Shown piece after piece: positions 1 to 11,485 of a stretch of DNA of 62,271 nucleotides. The stretch lies in contig JAAMXP010000773.1 in the NCBI GenBank assembly GCA_019693395.1, forward strand, positions 1-62,271. Reading direction: 5' to 3'. The position numbers and the translations under genes are program-made. The DNA comes from Ettlia oleoabundans (Eukaryota; Chlorophyta; Chlorophyceae; Chlamydomonadales). Position 1 is the first letter of the stretch; each line of letters starts with the position of its first letter. The notes under the pieces are model-generated. The model had not been told where the DNA came from, searched no databases, and saw only the letters and a list, made by a program, of their open reading frames with translations.

Positions 1-299
1 GCAGCAGCTTAGCATGTGTGCATGACGTGCCCAGTAAAAAGTCGCACATTTGTCGCACTGGGGGTCCAACTTAGCACACTTGCACTGCCCAGCATCAGCA
101 GGCAGAGTTCCTAGCAGCGGACTTCCACGCTCTATCCTGCTCACACCACAGCATGGCTTCACAATGCATCCATTCCACCCTGCAACTACTCATTGTCCAC
201 CGGTGAATGCCAACTGCCCCACTCAGTTTGCCAGCAGTCCACGGCCCGGCCATGTTGCCATCTAAACAACTCATTTCCCCATCGCATTGCCATCAAAAC
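1..299. other. No gene recognised
   Basis: Short open frames only, with no recognisable protein. It adjoins repeat copy A and may be more of its 3' side, but the only aligned part begins near 300. Confidence 0.4.
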
Positions 300-960
300 T
301 CCCATGTCCTCAGAAATCCGCAGGGAAGAGCGGACTCCCGCCCACCTCTCTGGCAGTCCACGGCACCGCCCCTGCCGCCATCTGCAGCTGTTGCAGTCCC
401 CGCAGTTCCACGTGTTTGGGGCCGCCCTCTAGGCTGGATGGGTCGGCCCCAGAGGTGGCGCCAGGGGGGCAGCGCAGCGCCGCATCGTGCTGCAACATTT
501 TTGAGGGAGAATAGGATGAGGGGAGGCTGGGCTGAAAGGGAGACTGGGTTACAACTGATTCAATTGAAAGATCAACTGGGTTAACTGCGATGTTTGAGTT
601 GTATTGGTAGCAGCTCGTTGGAGTAGGAACCGGTTGGACCTGCACCTTGCAACGCCTGAGCAGCATCGAGGCCTTGCATTTCTGCATGGGAGAGGCTACA
701 CTGCTGGGGAGCCCAACCTTTCGGGCAGCCCGATCTCCCATGTGTGGGGTGCTTGCCTTGAATGTCAGCATGCCTTCAGGTGTTAGCCCACTGATCTCTC
801 GCAGCACATAGACGCCCTGCATGGCATCAGTTGGTACAGTCAGGTGCATGAAAGAGAGACTGGGTTGGCAGAGGGAGGCAGGTTGGGTTGAAAGTGGATT
901 TATACGTGTACCAATCGCCAGGTACAGTGGAGTAGTATGCATGTGCATGTGCATGTGCGT
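300..960 (-). repeat. Copy A of an unrecognised coding repeat family (3' part)
   Basis: Read on the minus strand this block aligns with copy C (24400-26170) and overlaps copy B (3780-4674). Two coding-like segments are shared. One contains YVLREISGLTPEGM followed by LTFKAS, at about 750-830. The other, at about 320-500, contains LQMAAGAVPWTAREVGG. Only the 3' portion of the family is present. I do not recognise the protein. The segments between the conserved blocks behave like introns, because they diverge faster than the blocks. Read as a decayed duplicate of a multi-copy gene or of a mobile element's gene. Confidence 0.55.
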
Positions 961-1020
961 GTTTTACATCTGCCAAACCGCAACGGAACTTACGATACAG
1001 ATGGCTTGCGTGAGGGAAAG
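939..1020. repeat. Dispersed repeat R1, copy 1
   Basis: About 80 bp beginning in alternating GTGCAT units and ending in TGCGTGAGGGAAAG. A nearly identical block with a handful of substitutions lies at 18985-19062 in the same orientation. Neither copy lies in a recognisable gene. Function unknown. Confidence 0.7.
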
Positions 1021-1108
1021 TTTTTTCAATCGCCCCACCATGAGTCGATCTCTCGACCTGATGAAAGCGATCCCAAACAGCGTACGGGTGACTAGCTGAC
1101 TGACTGAG

Positions 1109-3298
1109 GGATGTTACAGAGTCTGCGCCAGGATACCCGCTGGCGGGGCGGTACAATCAGACATGAATGAATGAATGAATGCACCAACCACTGCTCTACC
1201 AAATGGGATCATTTAGGATTGAGTACAGTGAATGGGCGTGGGCAAAGGTGTGTGTGTGTCGGCAGGGGCGGGAAGGTTGTTAAGGGACGGGTGGGGCTCA
1301 GATGAACAAGGATAGGCGGCAGCCACCAAAACGCTCGGCAAAGGCTGCAGCCGTTGCTGAATGCGGCGCTGCTGAGCCGGTGCTGTGAGAAGGGCCGTGC
1401 CATCCCGTACAGAGTAGCCGTCAAGGTGAATGGCCTGCTGCTGGCCGGGCAGGCGCCAGCCCAGGTTTGGCAGCAGAGCATTCATGGCTGCCTGCCTGGT
1501 AGGGGCTGCCAACTGCCCTGCTGCCACAGCTGCTGCTGCCGCATGTGCCGCTGCCACCCAGGTGGGCGGTTGTGCTGCAAACAGCTGCTGCACGCACTGA
1601 GCTGCATGGTGACGGTCTGCCAAGGGAGGGTAGCTGTGCAGGCGGGTAGCCCACACGGGGTAGTAGGCAGCAGCAGAGTGGAGGGTGGCGGTAACGGCAC
1701 GCTGGACAGAAAGCAGCTGACCCAGGGTTGCAATGCGGGCAGCTGCCAGGTCAAGGAAGGCCAGGTCAATGCCACCAGGGTGGGCTGGGCTGATGAAGAA
1801 GGGGTTGCCCCACAGCGGAGCCTCAAAGCACCAAGGGTCGGGAGCCAGCGGCTGGTCGCTGACATCCAGCACACGAGGCAGGCTGGCCAGGGCTTCATGA
1901 AGGCGGAGCAGCGGCTGGGGCAGGAGGCTGACTCTGCCTGGCAATGGCTGATCCGCTAGCCAAAGAAGGATGCCCAGGGGGTGCCAGCCTACCTCTGGTG
2001 CACAGATGCGCAGCAGATTGCGTGCCGACGCTGCCCAAGGGGTGCTGTCCGGCTCCAAAATGAGGCGCAGTCCCCACCAAGCATGCCGGGAGGTGATGTG
2101 CTCAGGCCAGGGCAGGGCACCAAAGCCACCCTCTGCTGGTCTGCCTGGCAGCAGCCAGGAGGCCAGGCCTGCGAAATGGTGGGCAGGATCGGCTGGTGCC
2201 TGGCGGCGGTCGATGAGGCGGGCGGTGATGTTGGTGAGGCGCGTCAAGTGCTGGGCAGGGGGGTGGCCGGTGAACTCAGCGTGGTAGAGGAACCGGGAGA
2301 CACCATATGCAGCGGAGGCAAAGCCGCGGCCAAATGCAGAGAAGGCGGGAGGCAGGCCTGCTAGCTTGGTGTAGCGCTGTTCCACTTTAGCCACCAGGCT
2401 GGGCCAGCTGGCGGTGGGGCTGGCTGCTGATCCAAAGGTGATGCCAAGGGCTGTGGCAGAGCTGATAGCCTGGATTCCGTGGCTGCTGGCTGGCAGGCCG
2501 GGCTGCGGGACACCTAGTGGCAGCAGCTGGGTCTTGGACAGATTGAGACGCTGCCCGCTGGCATTCCCAAAGGTGTCCAAGGCTGCCAGCATGTCAGGCA
2601 GACGCTGCAGCGAGGGCAGCAGGCCCTCCAAGTCATCAGCGTACTGCAGCGCCGTCAGCCGCCTGCCTGCCACTTCAATGCCGACTCCGCGAGCCTTCAG
2701 CAGGCTGAGCAGGGCCTGTGCTACAAACAGATAGAGCAGTGGAGCCAGAGGGCAGCCCTGGCACACGCCAGCAGCAAAAGCGGAGGGGGTGGAGGTCCAG
2801 CCGTTGACGTGGGCACGGGCAGTGGTGTGGGTGAGCAGCCGCTGCACCATGGTCAGGAAGGCGGGCCCGACTCCCAAGGCTGCCATGGCGCTGAAGAGGA
2901 ACTGGCGGTCAATGGTGTCGTAGGCCTTGCGAAAGTCACAAAAGACGGCGATGGCGTTGCGCCCCTGCCGCCACAGCAGCTCTGACAAGCATTGCAGAGC
3001 CATGATGTTCTCGCCAATACGCCTGCCAGGCACAAAGGCGGTCTGCTCTGGGTCAATGATGCTGGCCAGGTGGGGGCTAAGGCGCAGCGCCAGCAGCTTG
3101 GCGTAGATGCTGTAGTCGGTGCAAAGGAGGGTGACAGGGCGGTAGTTGGAGGGGTCGGTGCGGTCACCAGACTTGTGCATGATGGTGATGAGGCCCTCAT
3201 GGAAGCGTGGCGGCAGGTTGCCTGTGGCAATCATGGCGGTGTAGAGGGAGGCGAGCAGGGGTGCAAGGATGGTCTTGCATTTGCGGTACAGCTCCACA
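1109..3298 (-). mobile_element. 5'-truncated LINE (non-LTR retrotransposon)
   Basis: The body is the reverse-transcriptase frame at 1213-3297 followed by a short 3' UTR ending in CTGTAACATC on the minus strand near 1109. The upstream endonuclease region is absent: the element begins just before the first RT blocks and abuts an oppositely oriented 3'-end fragment at 3300. The same 3' end recurs at 3300-3510 and 3645-3762, which fixes the true 3' terminus. TGTAA, the usual algal poly(A) signal, lies within the last ten bases. After the terminus come a few TCAG units, a typical LINE tail. Confidence 0.85.
1213..3297 (-). CDS. LINE reverse transcriptase (truncated ORF2)
   Basis: A 694-residue open frame of the non-LTR retrotransposon reverse-transcriptase family, which copies element RNA into DNA by target-primed reverse transcription. 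Visible blocks in order are SNYRPVTLL (finger), FVPGRRIGENI, FCDFRKAYDTIDR (first catalytic Asp), GVCQGCPLAPLLY, and LQYADDLE (the catalytic Asp pair). A thumb-like region and a long unrecognised C-terminal tail follow. No apurinic endonuclease domain precedes it, so this copy is 5' truncated, although the RT frame itself has no stop. The first Met at 3297 is simply the first one after the truncation and is unlikely to be the native start. Probably not autonomous. Confidence 0.88.
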   Translation of the reverse strand: MELYRKCKTILAPLLASLYTAMIATGNLPPRFHEGLITIMHKSGDRTDPSNYRPVTLLCTDYSIYAKLLALRLSPHLASIIDPEQTAFVPGRRIGENIMALQCLSELLWRQGRNAIAVFCDFRKAYDTIDRQFLFSAMAALGVGPAFLTMVQRLLTHTTARAHVNGWTSTPSAFAAGVCQGCPLAPLLYLFVAQALLSLLKARGVGIEVAGRRLTALQYADDLEGLLPSLQRLPDMLAALDTFGNASGQRLNLSKTQLLPLGVPQPGLPASSHGIQAISSATALGITFGSAASPTASWPSLVAKVEQRYTKLAGLPPAFSAFGRGFASAAYGVSRFLYHAEFTGHPPAQHLTRLTNITARLIDRRQAPADPAHHFAGLASWLLPGRPAEGGFGALPWPEHITSRHAWWGLRLILEPDSTPWAASARNLLRICAPEVGWHPLGILLWLADQPLPGRVSLLPQPLLRLHEALASLPRVLDVSDQPLAPDPWCFEAPLWGNPFFISPAHPGGIDLAFLDLAAARIATLGQLLSVQRAVTATLHSAAAYYPVWATRLHSYPPLADRHHAAQCVQQLFAAQPPTWVAAAHAAAAAVAAGQLAAPTRQAAMNALLPNLGWRLPGQQQAIHLDGYSVRDGTALLTAPAQQRRIQQRLQPLPSVLVAAAYPCSSEPHPSLNNLPAPADTHTPLPTPIHCTQS

Positions 3299-3299
3299 G

Positions 3300-3636
<337 letters not shown>

Positions 3637-3644
3637 TGTTTTGT

Positions 3645-3762
3645 TCATCGTTCTCAATCGTGTATGATCCCATTTGGTGGAGCAGTGGTTGGTGCATTCA
3701 TTCATTCATGTTTGATTGTACCTCCCCGCAAGCGGGTATCCTGGCGCAGACTCTGTAACATC
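3645..3762 (+). mobile_element. LINE 3'-end fragment, third copy
   Basis: Direct repeat of the last 115 bp or so of the fragment at 3300-3510, sharing the CATTCATTCATT run and ending at the same CTGTAACATCC. It lacks the CAT tail and continues into TATCAATCC. Confidence 0.85.
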
Positions 3763-3779
3763 CTATCAATCCCTGTTTT

Positions 3780-4674
3780 GTTTTAATAAATGCTTGGGCC
3801 TGCACCTTGCATATGTAAAGAAGCGCTGAGGCTTGGTACCTCTGCAAAGGGGAGGGGCTATATTGCTGGGGTCCCTGCGGGAATGGTGTGCTTGCCTTGA
3901 ATGCAAGCATGCCGTCAGGAGTCAGCCCATTGATCTTTCGCAGCACATAGCGGCCCTGCAAGGCATCGAATGGCATGCAGTCAGCGTCACAGATATACGT
4001 ATACCACACCCTGCCAGGCGTTCTTGCATGCGGGGATGGCGAGCGGGAACTGGAGTGAATGTCCATGGTTTGCCATGTCACTTAACCTCAACACTGATCA
4101 CTCATGTTGCTATGCAAGTGCCTGTGCAAGCGCTCACCCGCTTCAAGCGCACCACCAGGCCGTGTAGCAGGCAGGGACACCCAGCAACACTGCCTGCAAT
4201 GTATGAAGTGAGTACCCAGTAGTAAGGCTTCTTTGTAGGAGCCGTTTGTACAAGAGACCCTCTGCGCCTGCCTAAAGGCTTGAAGCCGCACGGTGCAACT
4301 TTCTCGTCAACACCAGATAGGCCGGAATATTATTGGGGAGAGCTCTGAACACTCGGCAGCAGCAACAGCGGTGCAACATTGATGCCATATCTGGTGCCCC
4401 AAAGCAGGCGCGTTCCACGTGGCGTGCGTCACCTTGGATGAGAAGCTCTAACTGCACAGCCGCCACCAGTTAACCCCTGGTCAACATCACCCGCCGCACA
4501 TTGTGTGCATCCAGCAGTGCAAGAGCGCCAGCACCCACATCGGGTGATTGCTGTGAAAGGCGAGCGTGGGGCAGGCGGGCGACCAGGGGAGCGAATGGAG
4601 CGGCAGATATAACGGCAGGCGATGCGGCTGATGAGAATGCGCCGCCTGAGCTGCTGCTGGCGCCACTGGGCTCA
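3780..4674 (-). pseudogene. Copy B: 3' half of the repeat-family gene, interrupted
   Basis: On the minus strand this aligns with copy C. At 4460-4560 it carries the exon that in C reads LDVRNARRVMLTRGQLVAAV; here it reads LLDAHNVRRVMLTRG, a TAA stop, then LVAAVQLELL, so the C-copy Gln codon CAA has become TAA. The exon with LRKINGLTPDGMLAFKAS lies at 3900-3960. Homology to C stops abruptly at about 4672 in CGCCACTGGGCT and resumes at 17818 in copy D. The TIR element begins at this break. Product unknown. Confidence 0.7.
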
Positions 4675-4749
4675 CAGCCCCACCACTGGAGGGCACAAAC
4701 GGCTGCAGTGCTGTCCCATCGACTTTTTATTGACTAAAGGCTAAATCGA
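4675..4749 (+). repeat. Left terminal inverted repeat
   Basis: Begins CAGCCCCACCACTGG and ends GGCTAAATCGA. The complement is found at 17743-17817 with four substitutions and no gaps. Confidence 0.88.
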
Positions 4750-6630
4750 GTTTTCCAAATATAGGACTGCAAAGTGGTGATGGCGGACAAGGACGGCAAA
4801 GAGCATCGGCGTGGCAACGGCGGCGCTGGTGGAGGCAATGGCAAGGCAGCGGCAGAAGGCAGCGCCACAGGGATGGAACTGTGTGTGTATGGGTTTGTGG
4901 GTGTGCTGGGGGTAGGGGTGGGGGCAGTTGACAAGTGCTATGTGTTAGGGCACCATCCCCCAGCCACTCACCCACCCTCTGCAGCTTCACTTCACCGCCA
5001 CCACCGGGTGTCGTCCCACCGCCGCAGCCTCCATAACCGTAGGCTTACCAGCAACGACAACTTACTGAAGAGTGTTGGGCTGTGCCATGCTGCTCTGTGT
5101 CATGCTCCGCCAAGCTGTGCATGTTGCCATGCCCCGCTGTGCCATGGTGTGCTGTGCTGTGCGATGCTGTGCAGGGCCCCCAGCCAGGGCCAGCTGGATG
5201 CGGCGGCGGCCCTGGTCGGCGCCATGAGCAATCACATAGGTGCTCATTACTTGCTGATTCCAATGAACCACGGGTTGGTGAGACTCGTGGGGCACCCGCG
5301 ATGTTGAAGGGGATGCTGCTGGCTCTTTTGTACTGCTACAGCTCTCCAGTGCAGCCTCAAACCCCCTCCTGCACTGCACCACATGATCCCCCACACGGCA
5401 TCATTCCCAACCTCTGTGCCGCACTGCAAAATCCCAGCACAGCATGGCTTCAGTGCAGATACTGCTGACTACCAGTGGAATGAAGGTTTCAACAACCCCG
5501 ATGCAGGTAATCTAGGCAAAGCTGTTGTGAGAGGAGGGCAGCCAGCTGTTAGCTACAGCAAGATTTTCGCGCCTTGTCACCTGGCAGTATGGCAGTGTTC
5601 TCATTAGCGGGAAGCAAGGGCACCACAGCGGACAAGGGCGGCACCGCCATACACAGCGCAGTGCACATGTACCCCCACCGTTGTACTGCCTACAGTTGCA
5701 TATCAAGTAGGACTGCCATACTGCAACGGCAGCTCCAGGCAGTTGAAGTGTTGGCATGTGAACTACAATGTGGTTTTTGTCCCCCTTGTGCAGAGATTTT
5801 GGGCCTGCCGCCCGGCGGCCGCCAATCTGCGCTGCTTCTGTGCCGCCCTTTGATGCCTCGCGCCCCAAAGCAGCAGGGACGCCCCCTCGGTTGTGTCACA
5901 CAAGAAGAGGGATGGCTGCAGCTGCGACGGACGCGGCTTTGGTGGCGGGCTTCACCGAGTACCTAAGGAACACAGCTGTGGTTGCTGCGGGCTGCCAAGA
6001 CCGGTCTGCAATAAGAAAGCTAAAACCGGGGGCAAGCACAAGAGTGGCACTGACGTAGCAGGCCAAGGCAAAATTGGCGGCGGCAAGGGCAGCTGTGTGA
6101 CGGGTGGCTATTGCCAGCAAGCAAGATCTGCCAGTCTTGCAGCAGCTCCCGTGCAATGTTGCTGCTATCACATGCAGCCGTCAGCAATGAGCCAGCATAT
6201 TGTGGTGAGGGTCGCCCCTCACAAAGGCAGTACAGCAGTACCAGTGCCTGCAGCCTCCCCTTCGAAGACAGCATTGAATGCATGCCGTGTTTTGTTTGCC
6301 ACCCCTGACGTCATATAATCGTTATAGAGATACTGATATGTACAGCACTGATACTTTCACTGACTTGGTGGAAGGCACGGCACTAAGGGAACCTGTTTAA
6401 TTGTCTCAGCTGGAGTGAGGGGAGGATACTGGTTGGAAGATAAAAAGGGAAAGTACGAACGTAGATAAATGGTACAAGGTGAATCAGGTTGGGGATGTTC
6501 TGTAATACAGTACATGATAGCGAATTGGAGCAACAACAATCAACTTGCTGTGCCAGTTCTGCCTTGACGGGAACCCACTCGGCTGGCTACCTGCAGCTTG
6601 CGTAACGGTTACCTCTGCCTAAGCCTCATC
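4750..6630. other. Left arm of the TIR element, no confident gene
   Basis: Contains a degenerate TGCTG/TGTGC pentamer stretch at about 5080-5180 and several short plus-strand frames. One frame at about 5890-6050 is Cys/Gly/Lys-rich (KKRDGCSCDG, then HSCGCCGLP), but no known zinc-binding spacing could be assigned. It lies 3' of the P-loop gene, so part is that gene's 3' flank. Confidence 0.4.
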
Positions 6631-9600
6631 TCACGAGTCAATGTCGCTGTCGGCAAAATCCACGTCTATGTTGCTATAGGGGCTGAGCAGCTGTAACAAG
6701 GCTGCCCAGCGCTGCACCAGACTTGGCAGGGGCTGCTGAAGAAGGACGGGCAGCTCAGTGACAAAGTACAGAGGCACATGTCTCTGTGGCACATCCACCT
6801 CGGCCTCTGATACCTCCGCCTCCGACACATCCGCCTCCGAAACATCCAACTCGACCTCTGATGCCTCCGCCACTGACACATCCACCTCGACCTCTGATAC
6901 CTCCGCCACTGACACATCCACCTCTTCTTTTGGCAGATCTCGCACAGTCAGTGGTGGCAATAGCTTGACCGGCCACGGCTTGTTGTGCACAAGTGCATTG
7001 CGAATCAACCTGAGGGGCAGGAGGCGGGGGCAAGAGATAGAGGCATAGGTGGCTAAGCATGGGAAGGCCAGGTCTGCAAGGGTGTGGTGCTGCAAACCAC
7101 GTTACCAGGGCGTCAAAACATTGGGCAGGGCCCAGTACCAGCTCCCCGCCCCCGCAATATTTATGGTCACCTGAGCAGGAAAACAAAGTAGTTGATGCGG
7201 GACGGCTCCAACCACTTTCGCTGCTTCTCCCGTGGAGAGTCAAACATCGCCTTGTCCCGGCTGTTGTGTTCATTGCAGATTGCATACTTCCATAGGGGAT
7301 GCTCAGGCCACTTGTCCCATGGTCCAATCTTACCCTCCAGCTCCAATGCCAGCTGCTGCAGCACAGGAGCGGGGAGGTGAACGGACTGGTGCGCTGAGCC
7401 CCAAGTGGCACTAGATGAAAGCTAGGATGCATACCGCACCCGCATGCCAGCACACCTTACCACCGCCCTCAACAACCATTCTGCCCTGCCCCTCACCCCA
7501 CAGAAGCCAAGCTGTACCATGCCTTCATTTGGCAAACGTGAGCGAGGTACTGCAACATGTCTGCAGGGCGGCTGATGCATGAGCCCCGCGGTACGTGACG
7601 TACAACAGATGACTGCGAATGTGCACGACCAAAGCCCACCTCAATGCCAAGCTTAAACGTGTCGGTGCCAGGCAGCTCTACAGCGGCCTTGTAGTGGAAG
7701 ACCGCAAAAGTTGTCTCGCCAAGCTGTATCAGGAGGAGTAAGGCCTCCACTTGGGTGAGGGATCCGATGCGCACGGGGCCACCCAGGCTTGTCACAAGGC
7801 TGCCGTCCTCTTTGAGGACCAGCTGCAAGGCAGAACGCAGGTATGAACAGATGTAGAATGCCAACGCAGGCAAGCAACCGCTCAACAGTGCATACCATGG
7901 CCAAGCAAATTGCAGCAGCCGTCATTTCAGGGCGGGCTGCAATGGCAGGTGATGGAGACACCTAGCAATTACACGCATAGCACATGACACAACCCATTGA
8001 TGAACAGTCATCACACCTGCAAGATCTGCCGCTGGTGGGCGCTCTTCAGGATAAACCTTCCACTAGCGATTTTGGACAAATGGGGCTTAAGATGTTTCTT
8101 GAGGCCTGCATTGAGCTCAAAATCCAACTCTCCGCCTAATACGGCATTAGACAATCCAAACAGCCTACTTCGATCCCCCTGCGACACCAGCTGCAGGGCA
8201 GCAGCCCACTCCTTGCGGGACTGCAAGTGGGGCAAAACATGGAAGAAATTCAGCGATCCCTGTGCCGCGTGCAACGCAACTTCACGGAGGTGGCTGAGGT
8301 GGCGGGCAGCAACCGCAGCACCCCTGTTAACAGCGGCATACACAGTGCGTGCCTTACACCCGCCCTGCCACCCTTGCCAGGCTTGCTCACCTCGTCAACC
8401 AGTTTGTTCGAAATGAATTCGACAATGAAAGCCGCAACATTTTCCGGTCGATCGGCTGTGTCATATGCCTCTGCCAGGGTGACCAGCAAGGCGGGTGTCT
8501 GTTCTGTCGAACGATAGAGCTTTTCAGCTGTACGACTGTCCAGCCCAGCCAATGACCCCTGCAACACCTCATCCCACACGAGATCCATGTGCTCCTTGAG
8601 AAAGGTGGCGGGAAGGATGGCCTGGGCACACTCGTTAATGGGCGCATAGCCGTTCGGCGGCATGCTGGCGATGCTGATCCACGTCAGCGCCATGGAGCTG
8701 CCTGTGAATGCCCACATCACGTGGTGCGGGCCATATACTATCAGTCTCTTGAGCAGCTGATCGCGCACGTAAGCACCACCGGACAGGTCAGGCTCGCCGC
8801 TCTTTAACCGGGGTGTGCACAATGCCTGGAACTCATCTGCAGTTGGATTGACCGGAAGGAAAAGCCAGCTGTCAACATGCACTGCAAAGCTATGGCAAAG
8901 TGCAGTGCAAACCGCGGATGATGCAAGCAGGACCCAAAGCAGTGCAGTGCACATCTTGAAAGCACCCCGACAAGCCGGCATGCTTTGACTTTTCAGCAGC
9001 AGTGCGCCTACCCAGCAGTAGCAGCACCGGCACTTGCACGGCACCCAGGAATTCTATGATGGCATTGCCCATGGTGACGAAATTGGACGTTGGGCCGTAT
9101 GCCAGGTCCCACAGGCGCTGCCATGCTGCGCCCTCCACAGGCACATTGTACTTGAGGGCCCACTTAACACATTCCTGCAGCAGGCCTTGCAGCATGAGCG
9201 CAGCGCCACCCTGCAACCGTGCATGCATAAGAATAAAGTAACACCCATGCGTTCGTAGTTGCCACATTATGCTGCACCACGAATGCGTCGCAGCTACAGC
9301 ACAGCACCATCTAGAATGCAGTTCAAGGTGTGAACCACAGGAGCGACCGTGCGGCAGCCCTGCCTAGACCATGGTAGATCACTCGCCTTTTGAGGAAGGA
9401 CGTCGCAGGAAAGCCGCAGCATCACCATCTCCAACAGGGCAGGGTCACCCAGCTCCTCCAGCCAGCCTGCCGCCACAGCCGGCACCACTTCATTCAGCGT
9501 AAAGGACTTGCCTGTCTGGAGACAGGCACATGGTAACATGCATGTGCATCAGGAGGTAAAAATCAGAGCCAGACAACGAAATAACACCCACTGTGTTGTA

Positions 9601-10440
9601 TAACCATCATTCTACCCGCTTTGTGACTCTTGCAGATGCAGCTGCTTTAGTTTACTGTGCTGCCAATGCACACAGGTTGAGCGGGCTGGTCAGTCTGACG
9701 ATGATGCCCCCAACGCCAACAATGCAGTGCTACCACCATTCACACTTTCTTATATAATTGTGGCAGCACCGGAAACCCAAGTGGCATTAGCACTTCACAT
9801 GGCAAAAAGCGGGTGGGACAATACATTGTGAAGCAACCTCCGCCATCCTGCAATACCCACCTTTACAAGGCCGCTAACTGCCAGCGGGCGTGGGCAAAGT
9901 TTCGACTGCTTGCCCTCAAGCTCAAAGCTTGGGGGGCGCAGCTGACGCTTCCGGTGAGCTGTCTGCAGCCAAGAGCGCACCGACCCAACGGCATTCCCAG
10001 GGTCTGCATAAACTCCAGAGACCAGCTGCCATACACCCTTCAATGGGTGTTGCTTGATGGGGGAGGCTACATCCACGACGCGGCATGTTGGCGGGCCTAC
10101 AAGCACTTAACCAGAAGTGAAGGAGGAGTAGGTGATGCGGCAAATTATGGACAGCACAGCAGTACTTTAGAAGCACAACGAACGTGGCTTGCAACAGTGT
10201 CGGCACCGACAGCAGGTGGAGATGACTCAAAAGCCATGTGGCTCCCTTGATGGCGACATCTGCCAGGACCAGCACCATGCCTTGTACACATCCCAAACAC
10301 AATGACATGCACTCTATAACGCAGGCAAGCCTCAGCAGCCATTCTTGAACAGGTCTTGCGGCGCAAGTCCCAGCTGTTATTAGTTCCACTATCACCAAAC
10401 TCAAACTGTCTATGGGTGGCACCGTTACTTGCGCTGCGCT
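6631..10440 (-). CDS. P-loop NTPase gene of unknown family, inside the TIR element
   Basis: Exons on the minus strand in coding order: about 10440-10307, 10103-9861, 9515-9387, 9210-9012, 8881-8391, 8259-8017, 7822-7502, 7355-7171, 7009-6631. From 10103 onward all junction phases agree and no stop interrupts. The 9861/9515 join creates GLVKTGKS, a G-x4-GKS Walker A. A hydrophobic run, PVLLLLVHVD, is a Walker B candidate, and FTGSSMALTW resembles a sensor segment. The C-terminus has acidic repeats (VDVSVAEVSEVE) encoded by tandem 30-bp units. One intron uses a GC donor (AAG|GCGAGT at 9387). About 700 residues or more; the N-terminus is unresolved and may include the coiled-coil exon at 11210. 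Large P-loop ATPases carried by transposons, such as Crinkler-RHS types, are one possible comparison, but I have no motif that proves it. Confidence 0.6.
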
Positions 10441-11209
10441 GGCCAACCAGCATCCTACCCGTTGGTGCGGTAGCCGGGGATCCAGCGCTTGGAGGAGGCA
10501 GAAGATCGGGCGCTGCAGATCAAGTGCAGCATGACAGAGTGGGCAAGGGCGTGCGCAGAGTTGATTGTATGCCACTGACAGCGCTGCGGGATCAACGCCA
10601 AGCGGGTGCAGATGCATCACGTGTCGCATCAGGTGCTTCCTTTGATGGCGACACCGGCCAGCATCAGCAGTATGCCTGGCCCCCTACCGCCCCACCCCCC
10701 CCTCCCGCCCCCAACCCCATGCAGCATCACATGCACATGTGCATCAATGCCAGCAACAGCTGGCCCCCAAAATGCTAAGGGTCAGCATGGCAGAAGCACC
10801 AACACCAGCCTCAAAGGACACCCATCAGCACACATGCAACCCAGTGCCCGAGTACTGCCCAGCTCTTCAAACCCTCGACCAACTCAGCCACTAAAGAGAC
10901 ACACAAACCACCTGCATACTTTGCCGGTGCCATCATACCACCAATGACTGGTATTCCCGCCGCTGCGATAGCCCCGATGGCGCCCCAACCATGGCACGGT
11001 CCTGCCCACCCAAGCCGCACCTGAACCCCACACACGCTGCCAGCCAGCCAGGAGAACAGCAAAAGGCAACGCCTTTCATGCGCCCTAGTACTTCATTAAT
11101 GCCCCAAATGTTCCCACCAACGTCTCCACTGCACGCTGATGCTCGGACATATGCTCCAAGCAAGCCCAGCAGCACACAGGGCCCACATGCACTCACCCTC
11201 ATGGCTGAG

Positions 11210-11485
11210 CAGCAGGAGCTTTTGCTTTTGCAGGGCCGTCTTCTCCTCCTGCAGGCCCGTCCTCTCCTCCTGCAGGGCCTTCAACCTGCCTTGAAGTATC
11301 ACCACGAGCCCCTGCTGCTGCTGGAGTGGTTGGTCATCCAACATACTGCGGTCCGCAAGCTTCTCCAGGTTGTCGATCTTGCCCTCCACTGCCGCCAGCC
11401 TGGCCATCACCAGTTCCATGTCCTGCTGCACCTGGGCCATGGTGCTGGATGTGGCTGCAGCCGGCTCAGCAGCGGACCCTGCGCA
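11210..11485 (-). CDS. Coiled-coil exon, possibly the N-terminus of the P-loop gene
   Basis: On the minus strand a Met at 11440 begins MAQVQQDMELVMARLAAVEG and continues with heptad-rich Leu/Glu/Gln sequence (LQGRLKALQEERTGLQEEKT) to a donor, GAGG|GTGAGT, near 11210. An acceptor-like CGCAG lies just upstream. The same strand and position 5' of the P-loop exons suggest it starts that protein, but I could not find the linking exon, so it could be a separate small gene. Confidence 0.4.

Noticed and set aside
5890..6060. Possible zinc-finger transposase in the Cys-rich frame
   Set aside because: Cys spacing matches no known finger and the frame has no further support.
6755..7453. Minus-strand 232-residue open frame crossing three P-loop exons and their introns
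   Set aside because: It lies out of frame with the exons whose splice phases agree and is Gly/Arg-rich from the tandem repeats. Treated as a chance opening.
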